Positions 20,339 to 32,358 are shown, counted from the stretch's first letter. The stretch: 64,000 nucleotides of DNA from Neisseria leonii (GCF_028776105.2 NZ_CP145606.1:434001-498000), one strand, 5' to 3'. The notes: generated by a model not told the origin, from the letters alone. A program made the numbers and translations.

Positions 20339-21859
20339 ATGACCCAAGCAGCAGAACGCGTGCGCCACGAGGGCTTGCGCGCCAAAATCATGTCGGCCGA
20401 ACAGGCGGCCGAGTTTGTGCAAAACGGTATGATGCTGGCCGTGAGCGGCTTTACCGGCGCGGGTTATCCCAAAGCCCTGCCTACCGCGATTGCCGAGCGT
20501 GCCAAAGCGGCACACGCGCGCGGCGAAGAATTTAAAGTCGGTATGGTAACCGGCGCATCGACCGCGCCCGAGTGCGACGGTGTTCTGGCCGCTGCCGACT
20601 GCATCAGCTTCCGCAATCCTTTTCAATCGGATCCCACTCTGCGCAACAATATCAATGCGGGCAATATTGCTTATCAGGATATGCATCTGTCGCATGTCGA
20701 GCAGCAGATGCGCCAAGGTTTCTACGGCAGCTTTGATTTGGCCGTTATTGAAGCTTCGGGCATTACCGAAGAGGGAAAAATCATTCCGGCCATGGGTATC
20801 GGCCACGGCAACGAAGCCTTGAAAGCGGCGAAAAAAATCATTGTCGAAGTCAATACGGCGCAAAACGCCAAATTGGAAGGTATGCACGATGTGGTATACG
20901 ACATCGGCGTGCCGCCGCACCGCAAACCGATTCCGCTGACCGGCCCGTTCGACCGTATCGGTTCGCCCTATCTGGAATGTGATTTGGACAAAATCGTTGC
21001 CGTCGTGATGACCGACAGCGGCGACCGCAACAGCAAATTTGCCGACCCCGACGACAATTCCAAACGCATTGCCGCGCAGATTATCGATTTCTTCAATCAC
21101 GAAGTGAAGGCAGGCCGTCTGCCGAAAAACCTTCTGCCGCTGCAATCGGGCGTGGGCAACGTGGCCAACGCCGTATTGGCCGGGCTGTTGGACGCGCCGT
21201 TCGACGATTTGACCGGCTACACCGAAGTGTTGCAGGACGGTATGCTCGATCTGATTATCGCGGGCAAAATGAAGTCGGCTTCGGCCACCGCGCTGTCGTT
21301 CAGTCCCGACGCGCTGCAACGCTTTAACGACAACATCGAATTCCTGCGCGACAAAATCATTCTGCGCCCGATGGAATACACCAACAATCCCGAAGTGATC
21401 CGCCGTTTGGGCATTATCGGCATGAATGCGATGATTGAAGCCGATATTTACGGCAACGTCAATTCCACGCACGTGATGGGCACCAAAATGATGAACGGTA
21501 TCGGCGGTTCGGGCGACTTTACCCGCAACGCGTTCTTCTCGTTCTTCGTGTCGCCCTCGGTGGCCAAAGACGGTGCGATTTCCTGCATCGTGCCGATGGT
21601 TTCGCACCACGACCACACCGAACACGATGTGATGTTCATCGTTACCGAGCAGGGCATGGCCGATTTGCGCGGCAAATCGCCGCGCCAGCGCGCGAAGCTG
21701 ATTATCAACAACTGTGCGCACCCCGATTACCGCGACCAGCTGAACGATTATTTCGACCGTGCCGAAAAAGCGGGCGGCCTGCATACGCCGCACATTTTGA
21801 GCGAGGCACTTTCTTGGCACCAGCGGTTTGTCGAAACGGGCGATATGCGCGTGAAATAA
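20339..21859 (+). CDS. Acetyl-CoA hydrolase / succinyl-CoA:acetate CoA-transferase
   Basis: A 506-residue member of the Cat1/AarC/ScpC class I CoA-transferase family. It converts acyl-CoA and acetate, probably succinyl-CoA plus acetate to succinate plus acetyl-CoA, or hydrolyses acetyl-CoA. Family blocks are LAVSGFTGAGYPKALP, VTGASTAPE, the GxGG-type loop MNGIGGSGDFTRNA and TEQGMADLRGKSPRQRA. If it is a transferase it could bypass succinyl-CoA synthetase in the TCA cycle, next to mdh. AAAGGAGAAATCC precedes ATG 20339; an upstream 11-codon extension is unlikely. Confidence 0.93.
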   Translation: MTQAAERVRHEGLRAKIMSAEQAAEFVQNGMMLAVSGFTGAGYPKALPTAIAERAKAAHARGEEFKVGMVTGASTAPECDGVLAAADCISFRNPFQSDPTLRNNINAGNIAYQDMHLSHVEQQMRQGFYGSFDLAVIEASGITEEGKIIPAMGIGHGNEALKAAKKIIVEVNTAQNAKLEGMHDVVYDIGVPPHRKPIPLTGPFDRIGSPYLECDLDKIVAVVMTDSGDRNSKFADPDDNSKRIAAQIIDFFNHEVKAGRLPKNLLPLQSGVGNVANAVLAGLLDAPFDDLTGYTEVLQDGMLDLIIAGKMKSASATALSFSPDALQRFNDNIEFLRDKIILRPMEYTNNPEVIRRLGIIGMNAMIEADIYGNVNSTHVMGTKMMNGIGGSGDFTRNAFFSFFVSPSVAKDGAISCIVPMVSHHDHTEHDVMFIVTEQGMADLRGKSPRQRAKLIINNCAHPDYRDQLNDYFDRAEKAGGLHTPHILSEALSWHQRFVETGDMRVK

Positions 21860-21875
21860 TCCCGTTTTCCGTTAC

Positions 21876-21921
21876 AGGCCGTCTGAAAATGCGATGGGTG
21901 CGTTTTCAGACGGCCTTTCTG
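21876..21921. terminator. Inverted DUS pair terminator
   Basis: AGGCCGTCTGAAAATGC and GCGTTTTCAGACGGCCT form a long stem followed by TTC. It ends the CoA-transferase transcript. Confidence 0.85.
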
Positions 21922-22012
21922 TATCTGCTGATCGGAGTGGAGTAATTGCTTCTATTTTCTGCTTGTTTTTCCTGCCGGAACGCTCTATAAAGACAAAAAT
22001 ATCCATAAATTT

Positions 22013-22030
22013 AAATTTGTTTACAATTTA
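22013..22030 (+). promoter_or_regulatory. AT-rich motif AAATTTGTTTACAATTTA upstream of pntA
   Basis: It lies 23-40 bp before the pntA ATG. It contains a TACAAT -10-like box and shares the 14-mer TTGTTTACAATTTA with the region just before glnB. It could be a -10 region, an operator, or both. Confidence 0.45.
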
Positions 22031-22052
22031 TTGTGTAATGTGAGGAAAACTT

Positions 22053-23591
22053 ATGAGAATCGGTATCCCGAAAGAATCTGCGGCGGGTGAATCCCGCGTG
22101 GCGTGTACGCCGGAATCGGCAGAGCAGTTGCAGAAGCTCGGTTTTACCGTGATGGTAGAGCGCGGGGCGGGTGTGGCGGCCGGTTTGGCCGATGCGGATT
22201 ATGAGGCGGCAGGCGCGGTGTTGGCCGATGCGCAAAGTGTGTGGGACTGCCCGTTGGTTTATCAGGTCAATCCGCCGAATGAGGAGGAGACAGGCCGTCT
22301 GAAAGCGGGGCAGACGCTGGTGAGTTTTTTATGGCCGGCTCAAAACCCCGATCTGGTGCAGAAACTGGCCGACAAAAAAGTGAATGTGCTGGCAATGGAT
22401 ATGGTGCCGCGCATTTCGCGCGCGCAGGCCTTGGACGCGCTTTCTTCCATGGCCAATATCAGCGGCTATCGTGCGGTGATTGAGGCGGCCAATGCGTTCG
22501 GCCGTTTTTTTACCGGCCAGATTACGGCGGCGGGCAAAGTGCCGCCCGCGCAGGTGCTGGTGATTGGTGCGGGCGTGGCGGGGTTGGCCGCGATTGGTAC
22601 GGCCAACTCTTTGGGCGCGGTGGTAAAAGCGTTCGACACGCGCTTGGAGGTGGCCGAACAAATCGAATCGATGGGCGGGAAGTTTCTCAAATTGGACTTT
22701 CCGCAGGAAGCGGGCGGCAGCGGCGACGGCTACGCCAAAGTGATGAGCGAAGAATTCATCGCCGCCGAAATGAAGCTGTTTGCCGAGCAGGCCAAAGAGG
22801 TGGACATCATCATCACCACCGCCGCCATTCCCGGCAAACCCGCGCCCAAGCTGATTACCAAAGAAATGGTGGAAAGCATGAAGGCGGGCAGCGTGATTGT
22901 GGATTTGGCTGCGGCCACCGGCGGTAACTGCGAATTGACCCGCCCGGGCGAATTGTTCGTTACCGACAACGGCGTGAAAATCATCGGCTACACCGATATG
23001 GCCAACCGCTTGGCGGGGCAGTCTTCCCAACTCTACGCCACCAATCTGGTCAGCCTCACCAAGCTGTTAAGCCCGAACAAAGACGGCGAAATCGCGCTGG
23101 ATTTTGAAGACGTGATTATCCGCAACATGACCGTTACCCGCGAGGGCGAAATCACCTTCCCGCCGCCCGCCATTCAGGTTTCCGCCGCGCCGCAACAGCA
23201 GGCCGCCCAAGCCGCGCCTGCGGCCAAACCCGAGCCGAAACCCGTTCCCGCTTGGAAAAAACTTGCGCCTGCCGTGATCGGCGCGGTGTTGGTTTTATGG
23301 GTGGGTGCGGTGGCGCCTGCCGCTTTTCTGAACCACTTTATCGTGTTCGTGCTCGCCTGCGTGATCGGCTATTACGTGGTGTGGAACGTGAGCCATTCGC
23401 TGCACACGCCGCTGATGTCGGTAACCAATGCGATTTCCGGCATCATCGTGGTCGGCGCACTTTTGCAAATCGGCCAGGGCAACGGCTTGGTGTCGCTGCT
23501 CGCCTTTATCGCGGTGCTGATTGCCAGCGTGAATATCTTCGGCGGTTTTTACGTTACCCGCCGTATGTTGAATATGTTCCGTAAAGGATAG
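22053..23591 (+). CDS. pntA: NAD(P) transhydrogenase subunit alpha
   Basis: The alpha subunit of the proton-translocating transhydrogenase, which uses the proton gradient to reduce NADP+ with NADH. The 512-residue length equals the fused E. coli type: domain I (NAD binding) from [21 protein letters not shown], the Rossmann motif [17 protein letters not shown] near residue 170 and the [11 protein letters not shown] loop, then a Pro/Ala-rich linker near 370-395, then four membrane segments at the C terminus. GTGAGGAAAAC precedes the ATG. It is followed by a short ABM-domain gene and pntB. Confidence 0.97.
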   Translation: MRIGIPKESAAGESRVACTPESAEQLQKLGFTVMVERGAGVAAGLADADYEAAGAVLADAQSVWDCPLVYQVNPPNEEETGRLKAGQTLVSFLWPAQNPDLVQKLADKKVNVLAMDMVPRISRAQALDALSSMANISGYRAVIEAANAFGRFFTGQITAAGKVPPAQVLVIGAGVAGLAAIGTANSLGAVVKAFDTRLEVAEQIESMGGKFLKLDFPQEAGGSGDGYAKVMSEEFIAAEMKLFAEQAKEVDIIITTAAIPGKPAPKLITKEMVESMKAGSVIVDLAAATGGNCELTRPGELFVTDNGVKIIGYTDMANRLAGQSSQLYATNLVSLTKLLSPNKDGEIALDFEDVIIRNMTVTREGEITFPPPAIQVSAAPQQQAAQAAPAAKPEPKPVPAWKKLAPAVIGAVLVLWVGAVAPAAFLNHFIVFVLACVIGYYVVWNVSHSLHTPLMSVTNAISGIIVVGALLQIGQGNGLVSLLAFIAVLIASVNIFGGFYVTRRMLNMFRKG

Positions 23592-23632
23592 GCTTGAAGG
23601 CCGTCTGAAGAAACCACTGAAGGAATGCGGAA

Positions 23633-23965
23633 ATGACTTTTGCCCAAACACCCGAACCGCCTTACTACGCCGTGATTTTCACATCGCAGCGCACCGACGG
23701 CGACAAAGGCTACACCAAAACTGCCGGGCGCATGGTTGAGTTGGCGCAACAGCAGCCGGGCTTTCTCGGCGCAGAAAGCGTGCGGGCAGACGGCTTCGGC
23801 ATCACAGTTTCATACTGGGCAAGCGAAGCGGACATCACGGCATGGAAAAGCCATGCCGAGCACCGCATCGCCCAAGAAACAGGCAAATCCATCTGGTATG
23901 CCGACTTCGCCGTCCGCGTGTGCAAAGTGGAGCGTGCCTACGGTACGGTTTTTCAGACGGCCTGA
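23633..23965 (+). CDS. Antibiotic-biosynthesis-monooxygenase (ABM) domain protein
   Basis: A 110-residue ABM-fold protein: [48 protein letters not shown] are the typical beta-alpha-beta dimeric ferredoxin-like features, including W and H in the WKSHAEH stretch. ABM proteins range from quinol or haem-degrading oxygenases to enzymes of unknown role, and its substrate is unknown. It sits between pntA and pntB on the same strand with 41-bp and 34-bp gaps, so it is probably in the transhydrogenase operon. The C terminus FQTA is encoded by a reverse-orientation DUS running into the stop codon. Confidence 0.85.
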   Translation: MTFAQTPEPPYYAVIFTSQRTDGDKGYTKTAGRMVELAQQQPGFLGAESVRADGFGITVSYWASEADITAWKSHAEHRIAQETGKSIWYADFAVRVCKVERAYGTVFQTA

Positions 23966-23999
23966 GCGATCTAAAATACAAAAATTCGGAGAACAAATC

Positions 24000-25382
24000 A
24001 TGTCTTCAGGACTCGTAACCGCGGCATACATTGTTGCCGCTATTCTGTTTATTTTCTCGCTGGCGGGGCTTTCCAAACAGGAAACCGCCAAAAACGGCTG
24101 CTATTACGGCATCGCCGGTATGGCGATTGCGCTGTTCGCCACGATTTTCAGCGAAAACACCGCCGGCTTGGGCTGGATTATCATTGCCATGGCGCTGGGC
24201 GCGGCAATCGGTATTTATAAAGCGCAAAAAGTCGAAATGACCGAAATGCCCGAACTGATTGCGCTGCTGCACAGCTTCGTCGGCCTGGCCGCCGTGCTGG
24301 TGGGCTTCAACAGCTTTATCGAAGCGGGCAATATGCCGTCTGAAATGCACACCATTCATTTGATTGAAGTATTTTTAGGCGTATTTATCGGTGCGGTAAC
24401 GTTTACCGGATCGCTGGTGGCGTTCGGCAAACTCAACGGCCGTCTGAAAAGCAAGCCTTTGCAGCTGCCGCACCGGCACAAGCTCAATCTGGCGGCTTTG
24501 GTACTGTCTTTTCTGCTGCTGACCGGTTTTGTCGGGGCGGACGGCAGTTGGCCTGCCCTGGTGGTGATGACCTTGATTGCCTTGGCTTTCGGCTGGCATC
24601 TGGTGGCTTCCATCGGCGGCGCGGATATGCCGGTGGTAGTGTCCATGCTCAATTCCTATTCGGGCTGGGCGGCGGCAGCGGCAGGCTTTATGCTCGGCAA
24701 TGATTTGCTGATTGTAACGGGTGCACTGGTCGGTTCCAGTGGGGCGATTTTGTCGTACATCATGTGTCAGGCCATGAACCGTTCGTTTATTTCCGTCATC
24801 GCGGGCGGTTTCGGTACCGACGGCTCGTCTGCCGTATCGGACAGCGGTGAAGTGGGCGAATACCGCGAAGCGAAGCCCGCCGAAGTGGCCGAAATGCTGA
24901 AAAACGCCGACAGCGTGATTATCACGCCGGGCTACGGTATGGCGGTGGCGCAGGCGCAATATCCGGTGGCCGAAATCGTGGAGCTGCTGCGCCGGAACGG
25001 TACGCAGGTACGTTTCGGTATCCATCCTGTTGCAGGGCGGCTGCCGGGCCATATGAATGTTCTGTTGGCCGAAGCCAAAGTGCCTTACGACATCGTGCTG
25101 GAAATGGACGAAATCAATGATGATTTTGCCGGTACCGACGTGGTGTTGGTAATCGGTGCGAACGATACGGTCAATCCTGCCGCACAGACCGATCCGGGCA
25201 GTCCGATTGCCGGTATGCCGGTTTTGGAGGTGTGGAAGGCCAAAGAAGTGGTGGTGTTCAAGCGTTCGATGAATACCGGTTACGCAGGTGTGCAAAACCC
25301 GCTTTTCTTCAATGAAAACAGCGTGATGTGTTTCGGTGATGCCAAAGCCAGCATTGATGGGATTCTGGCAGCGTTGAAGTAG
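24000..25382 (+). CDS. pntB: NAD(P) transhydrogenase subunit beta
   Basis: The beta subunit of the membrane transhydrogenase, carrying most of the proton channel and the NADP(H)-binding domain III. The protein has 460 residues. The N-terminal two-thirds has about nine membrane segments. Domain III starts near residue 280, with [11 protein letters not shown] (the NADP Rossmann-like motif), [34 protein letters not shown] and [13 protein letters not shown], all hallmarks of PntB. The ATG at 24000 follows CGGAGAAC; a long upstream in-frame extension only shadows the ABM gene. A DUS is read in frame as GRLKSK near residue 145. Confidence 0.97.
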   Translation: MSSGLVTAAYIVAAILFIFSLAGLSKQETAKNGCYYGIAGMAIALFATIFSENTAGLGWIIIAMALGAAIGIYKAQKVEMTEMPELIALLHSFVGLAAVLVGFNSFIEAGNMPSEMHTIHLIEVFLGVFIGAVTFTGSLVAFGKLNGRLKSKPLQLPHRHKLNLAALVLSFLLLTGFVGADGSWPALVVMTLIALAFGWHLVASIGGADMPVVVSMLNSYSGWAAAAAGFMLGNDLLIVTGALVGSSGAILSYIMCQAMNRSFISVIAGGFGTDGSSAVSDSGEVGEYREAKPAEVAEMLKNADSVIITPGYGMAVAQAQYPVAEIVELLRRNGTQVRFGIHPVAGRLPGHMNVLLAEAKVPYDIVLEMDEINDDFAGTDVVLVIGANDTVNPAAQTDPGSPIAGMPVLEVWKAKEVVVFKRSMNTGYAGVQNPLFFNENSVMCFGDAKASIDGILAALK

Positions 25383-25430
25383 GCAGGGTTATTGATTCCG
25401 AAATTGCCGGAGCGGGATTTTGAGGGCGTG

Positions 25431-25463
25431 GCAGGTGTCGGATACGGAGTATCCGACACCTGC
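25431..25463. repeat. Perfect 15-bp palindrome of the GTCGGATAC family
   Basis: GCAGGTGTCGGATAC and its exact reverse complement GTATCCGACACCTGC are separated by 3 nt. It lies between pntB and the DUS terminator. The inner 9 bp match the palindromes at 17786, 37607 and elsewhere. Confidence 0.85.
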
Positions 25464-25488
25464 TCTGAAATCCAGCCTGTCATATATT

Positions 25489-25533
25489 CGGCCGTCTGAA
25501 AACGCCGATGGTGCGGTTTTCAGACGGCCTTTT
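25489..25533. terminator. Inverted DUS pair terminator between pntB and purL
   Basis: CGGCCGTCTGAAAACGCC with TGCGGTTTTCAGACGGCC, followed by TTTT. It can serve both convergent transcripts. Confidence 0.85.
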
Positions 25534-25546
25534 GCTGTCGCGGCGT

Positions 25547-28500
25547 TTAACCCAGGGCTTTGCGCGCACCGGCAAACAGGCGGTACCAGCCGGACAATTC
25601 GCTGTCGCGCCATGTTTCGGGTGCCCAGCTCATTTGTACGGTGCGGTAAACGCGCTCGGGGTGCGGCATCATGATGGTGATGCGGCCGTCGGTATTGGTT
25701 ACGCCCGCGATGCCTTGCGGCGAGCCGTTGGGGTTGAGCGGGTAGGTTTCGGTGACCTCGCCCAAGCCGTCGGTGTATTGCAGCGCGATGGCGGTTTCGG
25801 ACGGCACGCGGCCGCCCTGACGGGCAAAATCGGCGCGGCCTTCGCCGTGGCTGACGACGACGGGCAGGCGGCTGCCCTGCATTTCGGCCAGAATTAGCGA
25901 GGGCGAGCGGGCAACGGACACCATGCTCAAACGGGCTTCAAACTGCTCGCTGCGGTTGCGGCGGAATTTCGGCCAGGCGGCGGTGCCGGGAATGATTTCG
26001 GCCAGATTGCTCACCATCTGGCAGCCGTTGCACACGCCCAGAGTCAGGGTATTCGGATCGGCGAAAAATGCGCTAAATTGGTTGCGCAGGGCAGGGTGGA
26101 ACAGAATCGATTTGGCCCAGCCCTCGCCCGCACCCAATACGTCGCCGTAGCTGAAACCGCCGCAGGCGGCGATCATTTTGAAGTCGGCGAGTTTGACACG
26201 CCCGGCCATCAGGTCGGACATATGCACGTCATAGGCATCAAAGCCGGCGCGGGTAAAGGCGGCAGCCATTTCGATTTGGCCGTTCACGCCCTGCTCGCGC
26301 AAAACAGCGATTTTCGGCTTGGCACCGCGGTGGATAAACGGCGCAGCGATATCTTCGCGAATGTCGAAAGTCAAATCGGCAGACAGCGCGCTGCGTTTGT
26401 TGTCGTCCAGCAGGGCAAATTCGCTGTCGGCGCATTCGGGGTTGTCGCGCAGGCGTTGGATGCGGTAGGACGTTTCCTGCCATGCCTGTTGCAGTTCGGT
26501 CAGCGGTTCGTCAAACAGAATGCTGCCTGTCTGTGTACCGCCGGTGCCGAGAATGCGCAGGCGGCCGTCTGAATTTAAATGTGCCGTGATGCCGTTGTCC
26601 AATGCGGCACGCAGGCCGCAATCGGCAAACATTTTTTCGACGGCGGCACGGTCTTCGTTGCGGATTTGAATGACTGCGCCCAATTCTTCGTTAAACAGGG
26701 TGCGCAGCACGGTATCGGGTGTGTGCGTTCCGGCACCCAGATCAACCGTCAGGCCGACCCGGGCGGCAAACGCCATTTCTGCCAGTGCGGCAAACAGGCC
26801 GCCGTCGCTGCGGTCGTGATAGGCCAAGAGCCTGTTTTCGGCCACCAGTTGCTGAATAACGGTGTAAAACGCTTTCAGACGGCCTGCATCGTCCAAATCG
26901 GGCGATTCTCCGGCTATTTGCTTGTATACCTGCCCCAAGGCAGAACCGCCCATACGCGCCCGGCCAAAGCCCAAATCCACTGCCAGCAGCACGCTGTCTG
27001 CTACATTTTTCAATTCGGGGGTAACGGTTTTGCGCACGTCCTGAACGGGCGCGAATGCCGAAATAATCAGGCTTAGCGGCGAGGTAACGGATTTTTGTTC
27101 CGCGCCGTCCTGCCACACGGTTTTCATCGACAGGCTGTCTTTGCCTACCGGAATACCGATGCCCAGTTCCTGACAGGTTTGCGACACGGCCTGAACCGTG
27201 CGGTAGAGTTTTTCGTCTTCGCCTTCGTTGCCGCAGGCGGCCATCCAGTTGGCGGAAAGTTTAATGTTGCCCATATCGCCGATATGGGCGGCGGCGATGT
27301 TGGTTACCGCTTCGCCGATGCACATGCGGCCGGAGGCGGGCGCGTCCAGCAGGGCGGGGGCGGGTCTTTCGCCCATGCTCATCGCTTCGCCGCGATAGGT
27401 GTTGAAACCCATCAGGGTTACGGCGCAGTCGGCTACGGGGGTTTGGTAGCGGCCGACCATCTGATCGCGGTGGGTCAGGCCGCCCACGCTGCGGTCGCCG
27501 ATGGTAATCAGGAAGTTTTTCGCGGCGACGGCGGGCAGGCGCAAAATGCGGTAGGCGGCTTCGGTCAGGTTGATGCCGTCTGTATCGAAGGCGGTTTCAG
27601 ACGGCCTGACGCTGATGTCGCTGCGCGTGGTTTTCGGCGGTTTGCCCAGCAGAACGTTCATCGGCAGGTCAACGGGGTGATTGTCGAACAAGTCGTCGCG
27701 CACTTGCAGACGACCGTCGTCGGTGGCCGTGCCGATAACGGCAAACGGGCAGCGTTCGCGTTCGCAAATGGCGCGGAATGTGTCCAAATCCTGTTCCAAA
27801 ACCGCCAAAACATAACGCTCCTGCGCTTCGTTGCTCCAAATCTGCATCGGTGTGAGGCCGTTTTCTTCCAGAGGTACGGCGCGCAGGTTGAATATTGCGC
27901 CACGCCCGGCATCATTGACCAGTTCGGGGAAAGCGTTGGACAGACCGCCCGCGCCCACGTCGTGAATCGAAATAATCGGATTGTCGCCGCCCAGCTGCCA
28001 GCAGCGGTCGATGACTTCCTGTGCGCGGCGTTCGATTTCGGGGTTGCCGCGCTGAACCGAATTGAAGTCCAGCCCGGCATCGTTGGTACCTGTATCCATA
28101 GAAGAGGCCGCGCCGCCGCCCAGTCCGATCAGCATACCGGGGCCGCCGAGCTGGATTAACAGCGCGCCTTCGGGGATTTCGTCTTTATGCGTTTGTGCGG
28201 CCTGAATATTGCCCAAGCCGCCTGCAATCATAATCGGCTTGTGGTAGCCGCGCACACGGCCGCCGAATTTTTCTTCAAAGGTGCGGAAGTAGCCCAACAG
28301 ATTGGGGCGGCCGAACTCGTTGTTGAACGCCGCACCGCCGATGGGGCCTTCGATCATGATGTCCAGCGGCGTGGCGATGTGGCCGGGTTTGCCGTAAGGC
28401 GTTTCCCAAGGCTGGCCGAAACCGGGGATATTGAGATTGGAGACGGTAAAGCCGGTGAGGCCGGCTTTGGGGCGCGAACCTTTGCCGGTGGCGCCTTCGT

Positions 28501-29458
28501 CGCGGATTTCGCCGCCCGCACCGGTGGCCGCACCGGCAAACGGCGCGATGGCGGTGGGGTGGTTGTGGGTTTCCACTTTCATGATAATGTGGGTGTTTTC
28601 TTTATGAAAACGGTAGGCCTGACCGGCGGCGGCATCGGGATAGAAACGCTCGATTTCCGCACCTTCGATGACGGAGGAATTGTCTTTGTAGGCGACCACC
28701 GTGCCTTCGGGGTGGGCGTTGTGGGTGTCGCGGATCATGGAAAACAGGGATTTTTCCTGTTTTTCGCCGTCCAGAATAAAATCGGCGTTGAAGATTTTGT
28801 GGCGGCAGTGTTCGCTGTTGGCCTGCGCGAACATCATCAGTTCGACGTCGCTCGGATTGCGTCCGATGGCTTGATAATTTTCCAGCAGATATTCGATTTC
28901 GTCCGGCGAGAGTGCCAGTCCCATGTCACGGTCGGCCGCTTCCAGGGCCGCGCGGCCGCCGTTCAGAATATCGATGCGGGCAAAGGTCTGCTCCGGCGCG
29001 CTGTGGAACAGTTTTTCGGCCGACTGAAAATCGGACAGCACGCTTTCGGTCATGCGGTCGTGCAGCAGAGCCGCCCAGCGGCGGTAGTGTTCTTCGTCCA
29101 AATGCCCGTCCAGCCACACGGCCGTACCGCGTTCGATGCGGTGTATGCCCGACAGGCCGCAGTTGGCGGCAATGTCGGTGGCTTTCGAGGCCCAAGGCGA
29201 GATGGTGCCGATGCGCGGCGTGATGAGAAACAGCGTGCGGCCGCCGGTATCCTGCCCCCCGTCGGCTTCTGCGGCCAGCAGGGCTTGGAGGCGGGCGGTA
29301 TCGGATTCGTTCAGTGGGGCGTCGCTGTGGACGAAATAGCGGTATTCGCTGCTGACGGCGGCAGGCGGCAGCCCGGCCGCAGCGGCTTTTTGCAGCAGTT
29401 TTTCAATACGGAAATCGGACAGGGCGCGCTCGCCGCGCAAAGACAGGACGACAGACAT
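25547..29458 (-). CDS. purL: Phosphoribosylformylglycinamidine synthase (single chain)
   Basis: The fourth step of purine synthesis: FGAR, glutamine and ATP give FGAM. At 1303 residues it is the large fused form of Gram-negative bacteria, with an N-terminal domain, two AIRS-like halves and a C-terminal glutaminase. Visible motifs are [52 protein letters not shown], and the GATase triad region [10 protein letters not shown] (nucleophile Cys) with PHPERVYR near the end. The start at 29458 is chosen as [17 protein letters not shown] matches the family; nine extra upstream codons are possible. Several DUS copies are read in frame. Confidence 0.98.
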   Translation of the reverse strand: MSVVLSLRGERALSDFRIEKLLQKAAAAGLPPAAVSSEYRYFVHSDAPLNESDTARLQALLAAEADGGQDTGGRTLFLITPRIGTISPWASKATDIAANCGLSGIHRIERGTAVWLDGHLDEEHYRRWAALLHDRMTESVLSDFQSAEKLFHSAPEQTFARIDILNGGRAALEAADRDMGLALSPDEIEYLLENYQAIGRNPSDVELMMFAQANSEHCRHKIFNADFILDGEKQEKSLFSMIRDTHNAHPEGTVVAYKDNSSVIEGAEIERFYPDAAAGQAYRFHKENTHIIMKVETHNHPTAIAPFAGAATGAGGEIRDEGATGKGSRPKAGLTGFTVSNLNIPGFGQPWETPYGKPGHIATPLDIMIEGPIGGAAFNNEFGRPNLLGYFRTFEEKFGGRVRGYHKPIMIAGGLGNIQAAQTHKDEIPEGALLIQLGGPGMLIGLGGGAASSMDTGTNDAGLDFNSVQRGNPEIERRAQEVIDRCWQLGGDNPIISIHDVGAGGLSNAFPELVNDAGRGAIFNLRAVPLEENGLTPMQIWSNEAQERYVLAVLEQDLDTFRAICERERCPFAVIGTATDDGRLQVRDDLFDNHPVDLPMNVLLGKPPKTTRSDISVRPSETAFDTDGINLTEAAYRILRLPAVAAKNFLITIGDRSVGGLTHRDQMVGRYQTPVADCAVTLMGFNTYRGEAMSMGERPAPALLDAPASGRMCIGEAVTNIAAAHIGDMGNIKLSANWMAACGNEGEDEKLYRTVQAVSQTCQELGIGIPVGKDSLSMKTVWQDGAEQKSVTSPLSLIISAFAPVQDVRKTVTPELKNVADSVLLAVDLGFGRARMGGSALGQVYKQIAGESPDLDDAGRLKAFYTVIQQLVAENRLLAYHDRSDGGLFAALAEMAFAARVGLTVDLGAGTHTPDTVLRTLFNEELGAVIQIRNEDRAAVEKMFADCGLRAALDNGITAHLNSDGRLRILGTGGTQTGSILFDEPLTELQQAWQETSYRIQRLRDNPECADSEFALLDDNKRSALSADLTFDIREDIAAPFIHRGAKPKIAVLREQGVNGQIEMAAAFTRAGFDAYDVHMSDLMAGRVKLADFKMIAACGGFSYGDVLGAGEGWAKSILFHPALRNQFSAFFADPNTLTLGVCNGCQMVSNLAEIIPGTAAWPKFRRNRSEQFEARLSMVSVARSPSLILAEMQGSRLPVVVSHGEGRADFARQGGRVPSETAIALQYTDGLGEVTETYPLNPNGSPQGIAGVTNTDGRITIMMPHPERVYRTVQMSWAPETWRDSELSGWYRLFAGARKALG

Positions 29459-29540
29459 GGATACAGTTTCCGGGCAGTTGGACAAACGGGCGGATTATAC
29501 GCGATTTGTATTGTTTTGGCTTGGGATTTGTCGGGCGGGG

Positions 29541-29582
29541 AGGCCGTCTGAAAACGGTGTCGGAACGGTTTCGGACGGCCGG
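29541..29582. terminator. Imperfect DUS inverted pair downstream of the TauE gene
   Basis: AGGCCGTCTGAAAACGG is followed by CGGTTTCGGACGGCCGG. The second arm carries a degenerate DUS (TCGGACGGCC), so the stem has mismatches. The position suits termination of the argF-TauE transcript. Confidence 0.5.
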
Positions 29583-29599
29583 CAGGGCAGCGGCGCGGT

Positions 29600-30412
29600 T
29601 CAGCGGAACACCTGCCACAGCATTTTGGCGGCAATCAGCAGCAACAGGATACCGAAACCCGTTTTCAGACGGCCTGCGGGCAGTTTGTGCGCCAGCCGCA
29701 CGCCGATGGGGGCGAATAAGACGGTAGCGGCGGACAGAACCAGCACGGCAGGCAGATAGATGAAACCGGCGGAGCCTTCCGGCAGTACGGCACCGGATGT
29801 GAGGCCGGCCAGCCAGTAGCCCAGCGCGCCGGTCAGCGCAATCGGCCAACCCAGCGCGGCCGAAGTGGCAACGGTGCGGTGCATGGAAACATGGCAGGCG
29901 GACAGGTAGGGAATGACAAGCGAACCGCCGCCGATGCCCACCCAGCTCGACAGAATGCCGAACAGGCCGCCCATGCCGAAGAGCGTGCGCCGGCCGGGCA
30001 GGCTGCGCATGTTTGCGGGACGGATGCCCAGCAGGGTGCGCAGAGCCAGAACGGCGGCAAAACAGGCGAAGAAAATCTGCATACCGCTGTTGGGCAGATA
30101 GCGTGCCATCTGCGCACCGGCGGCCACGCCCAAAATCATGCCCGGTGCCATGCTTCTGAACACCGGCCACTCGATGGCCTGTTTGCGGTATTGGGCATAG
30201 GCACTGGCAAACGACGTGAACACCATCACGGCAAACGAGGTGCCGACGGCCAGATGCTGGGCATGTGCCGACCCCGCACCGCCCTGAATTTGCAGCACCC
30301 ACAGCACCACCGGCACCAGAATCATGCCGCCGCCGATACCGAACAGTCCCGCAATCAGGCCGGCCAGCGCACCCATGCCCAGCATCAGGCCGACGGCTTC
30401 GGGCGACCACAT
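29600..30412 (-). CDS. TauE/SafE-family membrane transporter
   Basis: A 270-residue inner-membrane protein with about eight hydrophobic segments and two copies of the family signature: GLIAGLFGIGGGMILVP near residue 18 and SSWVGIGGGSLVIP near 155. The family includes sulfite and sulfoacetate exporters and other anion permeases; the substrate here is unknown. Its ATG overlaps the argF stop (TGATG), so it is translationally coupled to argF, which does not by itself imply a link to arginine. The C-terminal region contains a DUS read in frame as GRLKTGF. Confidence 0.9.
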   Translation of the reverse strand: MWSPEAVGLMLGMGALAGLIAGLFGIGGGMILVPVVLWVLQIQGGAGSAHAQHLAVGTSFAVMVFTSFASAYAQYRKQAIEWPVFRSMAPGMILGVAAGAQMARYLPNSGMQIFFACFAAVLALRTLLGIRPANMRSLPGRRTLFGMGGLFGILSSWVGIGGGSLVIPYLSACHVSMHRTVATSAALGWPIALTGALGYWLAGLTSGAVLPEGSAGFIYLPAVLVLSAATVLFAPIGVRLAHKLPAGRLKTGFGILLLLIAAKMLWQVFR

Positions 30413-31416
30413 CAGCTGTGATCTCCCAGCAGGGCCACCAGAACGGCTTTGATGGTGTGCATACGGTTTTCCGCCTGCTCAAAGACGATGCTGGCCTCGC
30501 TCTCAAACACATCTTCGGTGACTTCCACGCCGTCCAGCCCGAATGTTTGGTAAATCCATTCGCCGACTTGGGTTTCGCGGTTGTGGAAGGCGGGCAGGCA
30601 GTGCATAAACTTCACATTCGGGTTGCCCGAGGCGGCCATCAGGCCGGCGGTGACGCGGTAATCGCGCAGCAGCCCGATGCGTTCGCGCCACACTTCGGCC
30701 GGTTCGCCCATGCTCACCCAAACATCGGTATGGATAAAATCGACGCCGTTTACCGCTTCCTGCGGCTTGTCGGTCAGCAGAATACGCGCGCCGCTTTTTT
30801 CGGCCAGCCGCTGTGCGGTGGCAATGATGTTTTCAGACGGCCACAGCGATTTGGGCGCGCCGATGCGCACGTCCATGCCCAAAAGTGCGCCGGTAATCAG
30901 CAGCGAATTGCCCATGTTGTAGCGCGCGTCGCCCACATAGGCATAGGCCGTCTGATTCAGCGGTTTGCCGCTGTGTTCGCGCATCGTCAGCATATCGGCC
31001 AGCATCTGTGTAGGGTGGAATTCGTCGGTCAGGCCGTTGAACACCGGCACACCGGCGTACGCAGCCAATTCTTCGGCTACGGCCTGGCCGTAGCCCCGGT
31101 ATTCGATGGCATCGTACATTCTGCCCAGCACGCGCGCCGTGTCTTTGATGCTCTCTTTGTGGCCGATTTGGCTGCCGGAGGGTTCGAGATAGGTAACACC
31201 CGCGCCTTGGTCGCGCGCGGCCACTTCAAATGCGCAGCGGGTGCGGGTGGAAGTTTTCTCGAAAATCAGCGCGATGTTTTTGCCGGTCAGGCGCGGTACT
31301 TCGCGGCCGGCTTTTTTCGCCGCTTTCAGTTCGGCGGCCAAATCCAATAAGGCGGTGATTTCTCCGGCGGTGTAATCGAGCAGTTTCAGAAAATGTTTTT
31401 GGCTGACAATGGGCAT
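30412..31416 (-). CDS. argF: Ornithine carbamoyltransferase
   Basis: Joins carbamoyl phosphate and ornithine to citrulline in arginine biosynthesis. The protein has 334 residues, the normal length for anabolic OTCase. The carbamoyl phosphate loop is STRTR at residues 56-60; other sites are the Q-I/H region [21 protein letters not shown], the ornithine-binding DxxxSMG region ([10 protein letters not shown]) and HCLPAFHN. hemF lies 24 bp upstream on the same strand, so a hemF-argF-TauE transcript is likely. Confidence 0.97.
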   Translation of the reverse strand: MPIVSQKHFLKLLDYTAGEITALLDLAAELKAAKKAGREVPRLTGKNIALIFEKTSTRTRCAFEVAARDQGAGVTYLEPSGSQIGHKESIKDTARVLGRMYDAIEYRGYGQAVAEELAAYAGVPVFNGLTDEFHPTQMLADMLTMREHSGKPLNQTAYAYVGDARYNMGNSLLITGALLGMDVRIGAPKSLWPSENIIATAQRLAEKSGARILLTDKPQEAVNGVDFIHTDVWVSMGEPAEVWRERIGLLRDYRVTAGLMAASGNPNVKFMHCLPAFHNRETQVGEWIYQTFGLDGVEVTEDVFESEASIVFEQAENRMHTIKAVLVALLGDHS

Positions 31417-31440
31417 GATCAGGTTTCCAAGGCGGGGCGG

Positions 31441-32358
<918 letters not shown>

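Noticed and set aside
20222-21820. 532-codon minus-strand ORF opposite the CoA-transferase
   Set aside because: Same antisense effect; the plus strand encodes a complete known enzyme.
28187-29551. 454-codon plus-strand ORF opposite purL
   Set aside because: Lies wholly against conserved PurL domains and has no recognisable motif.
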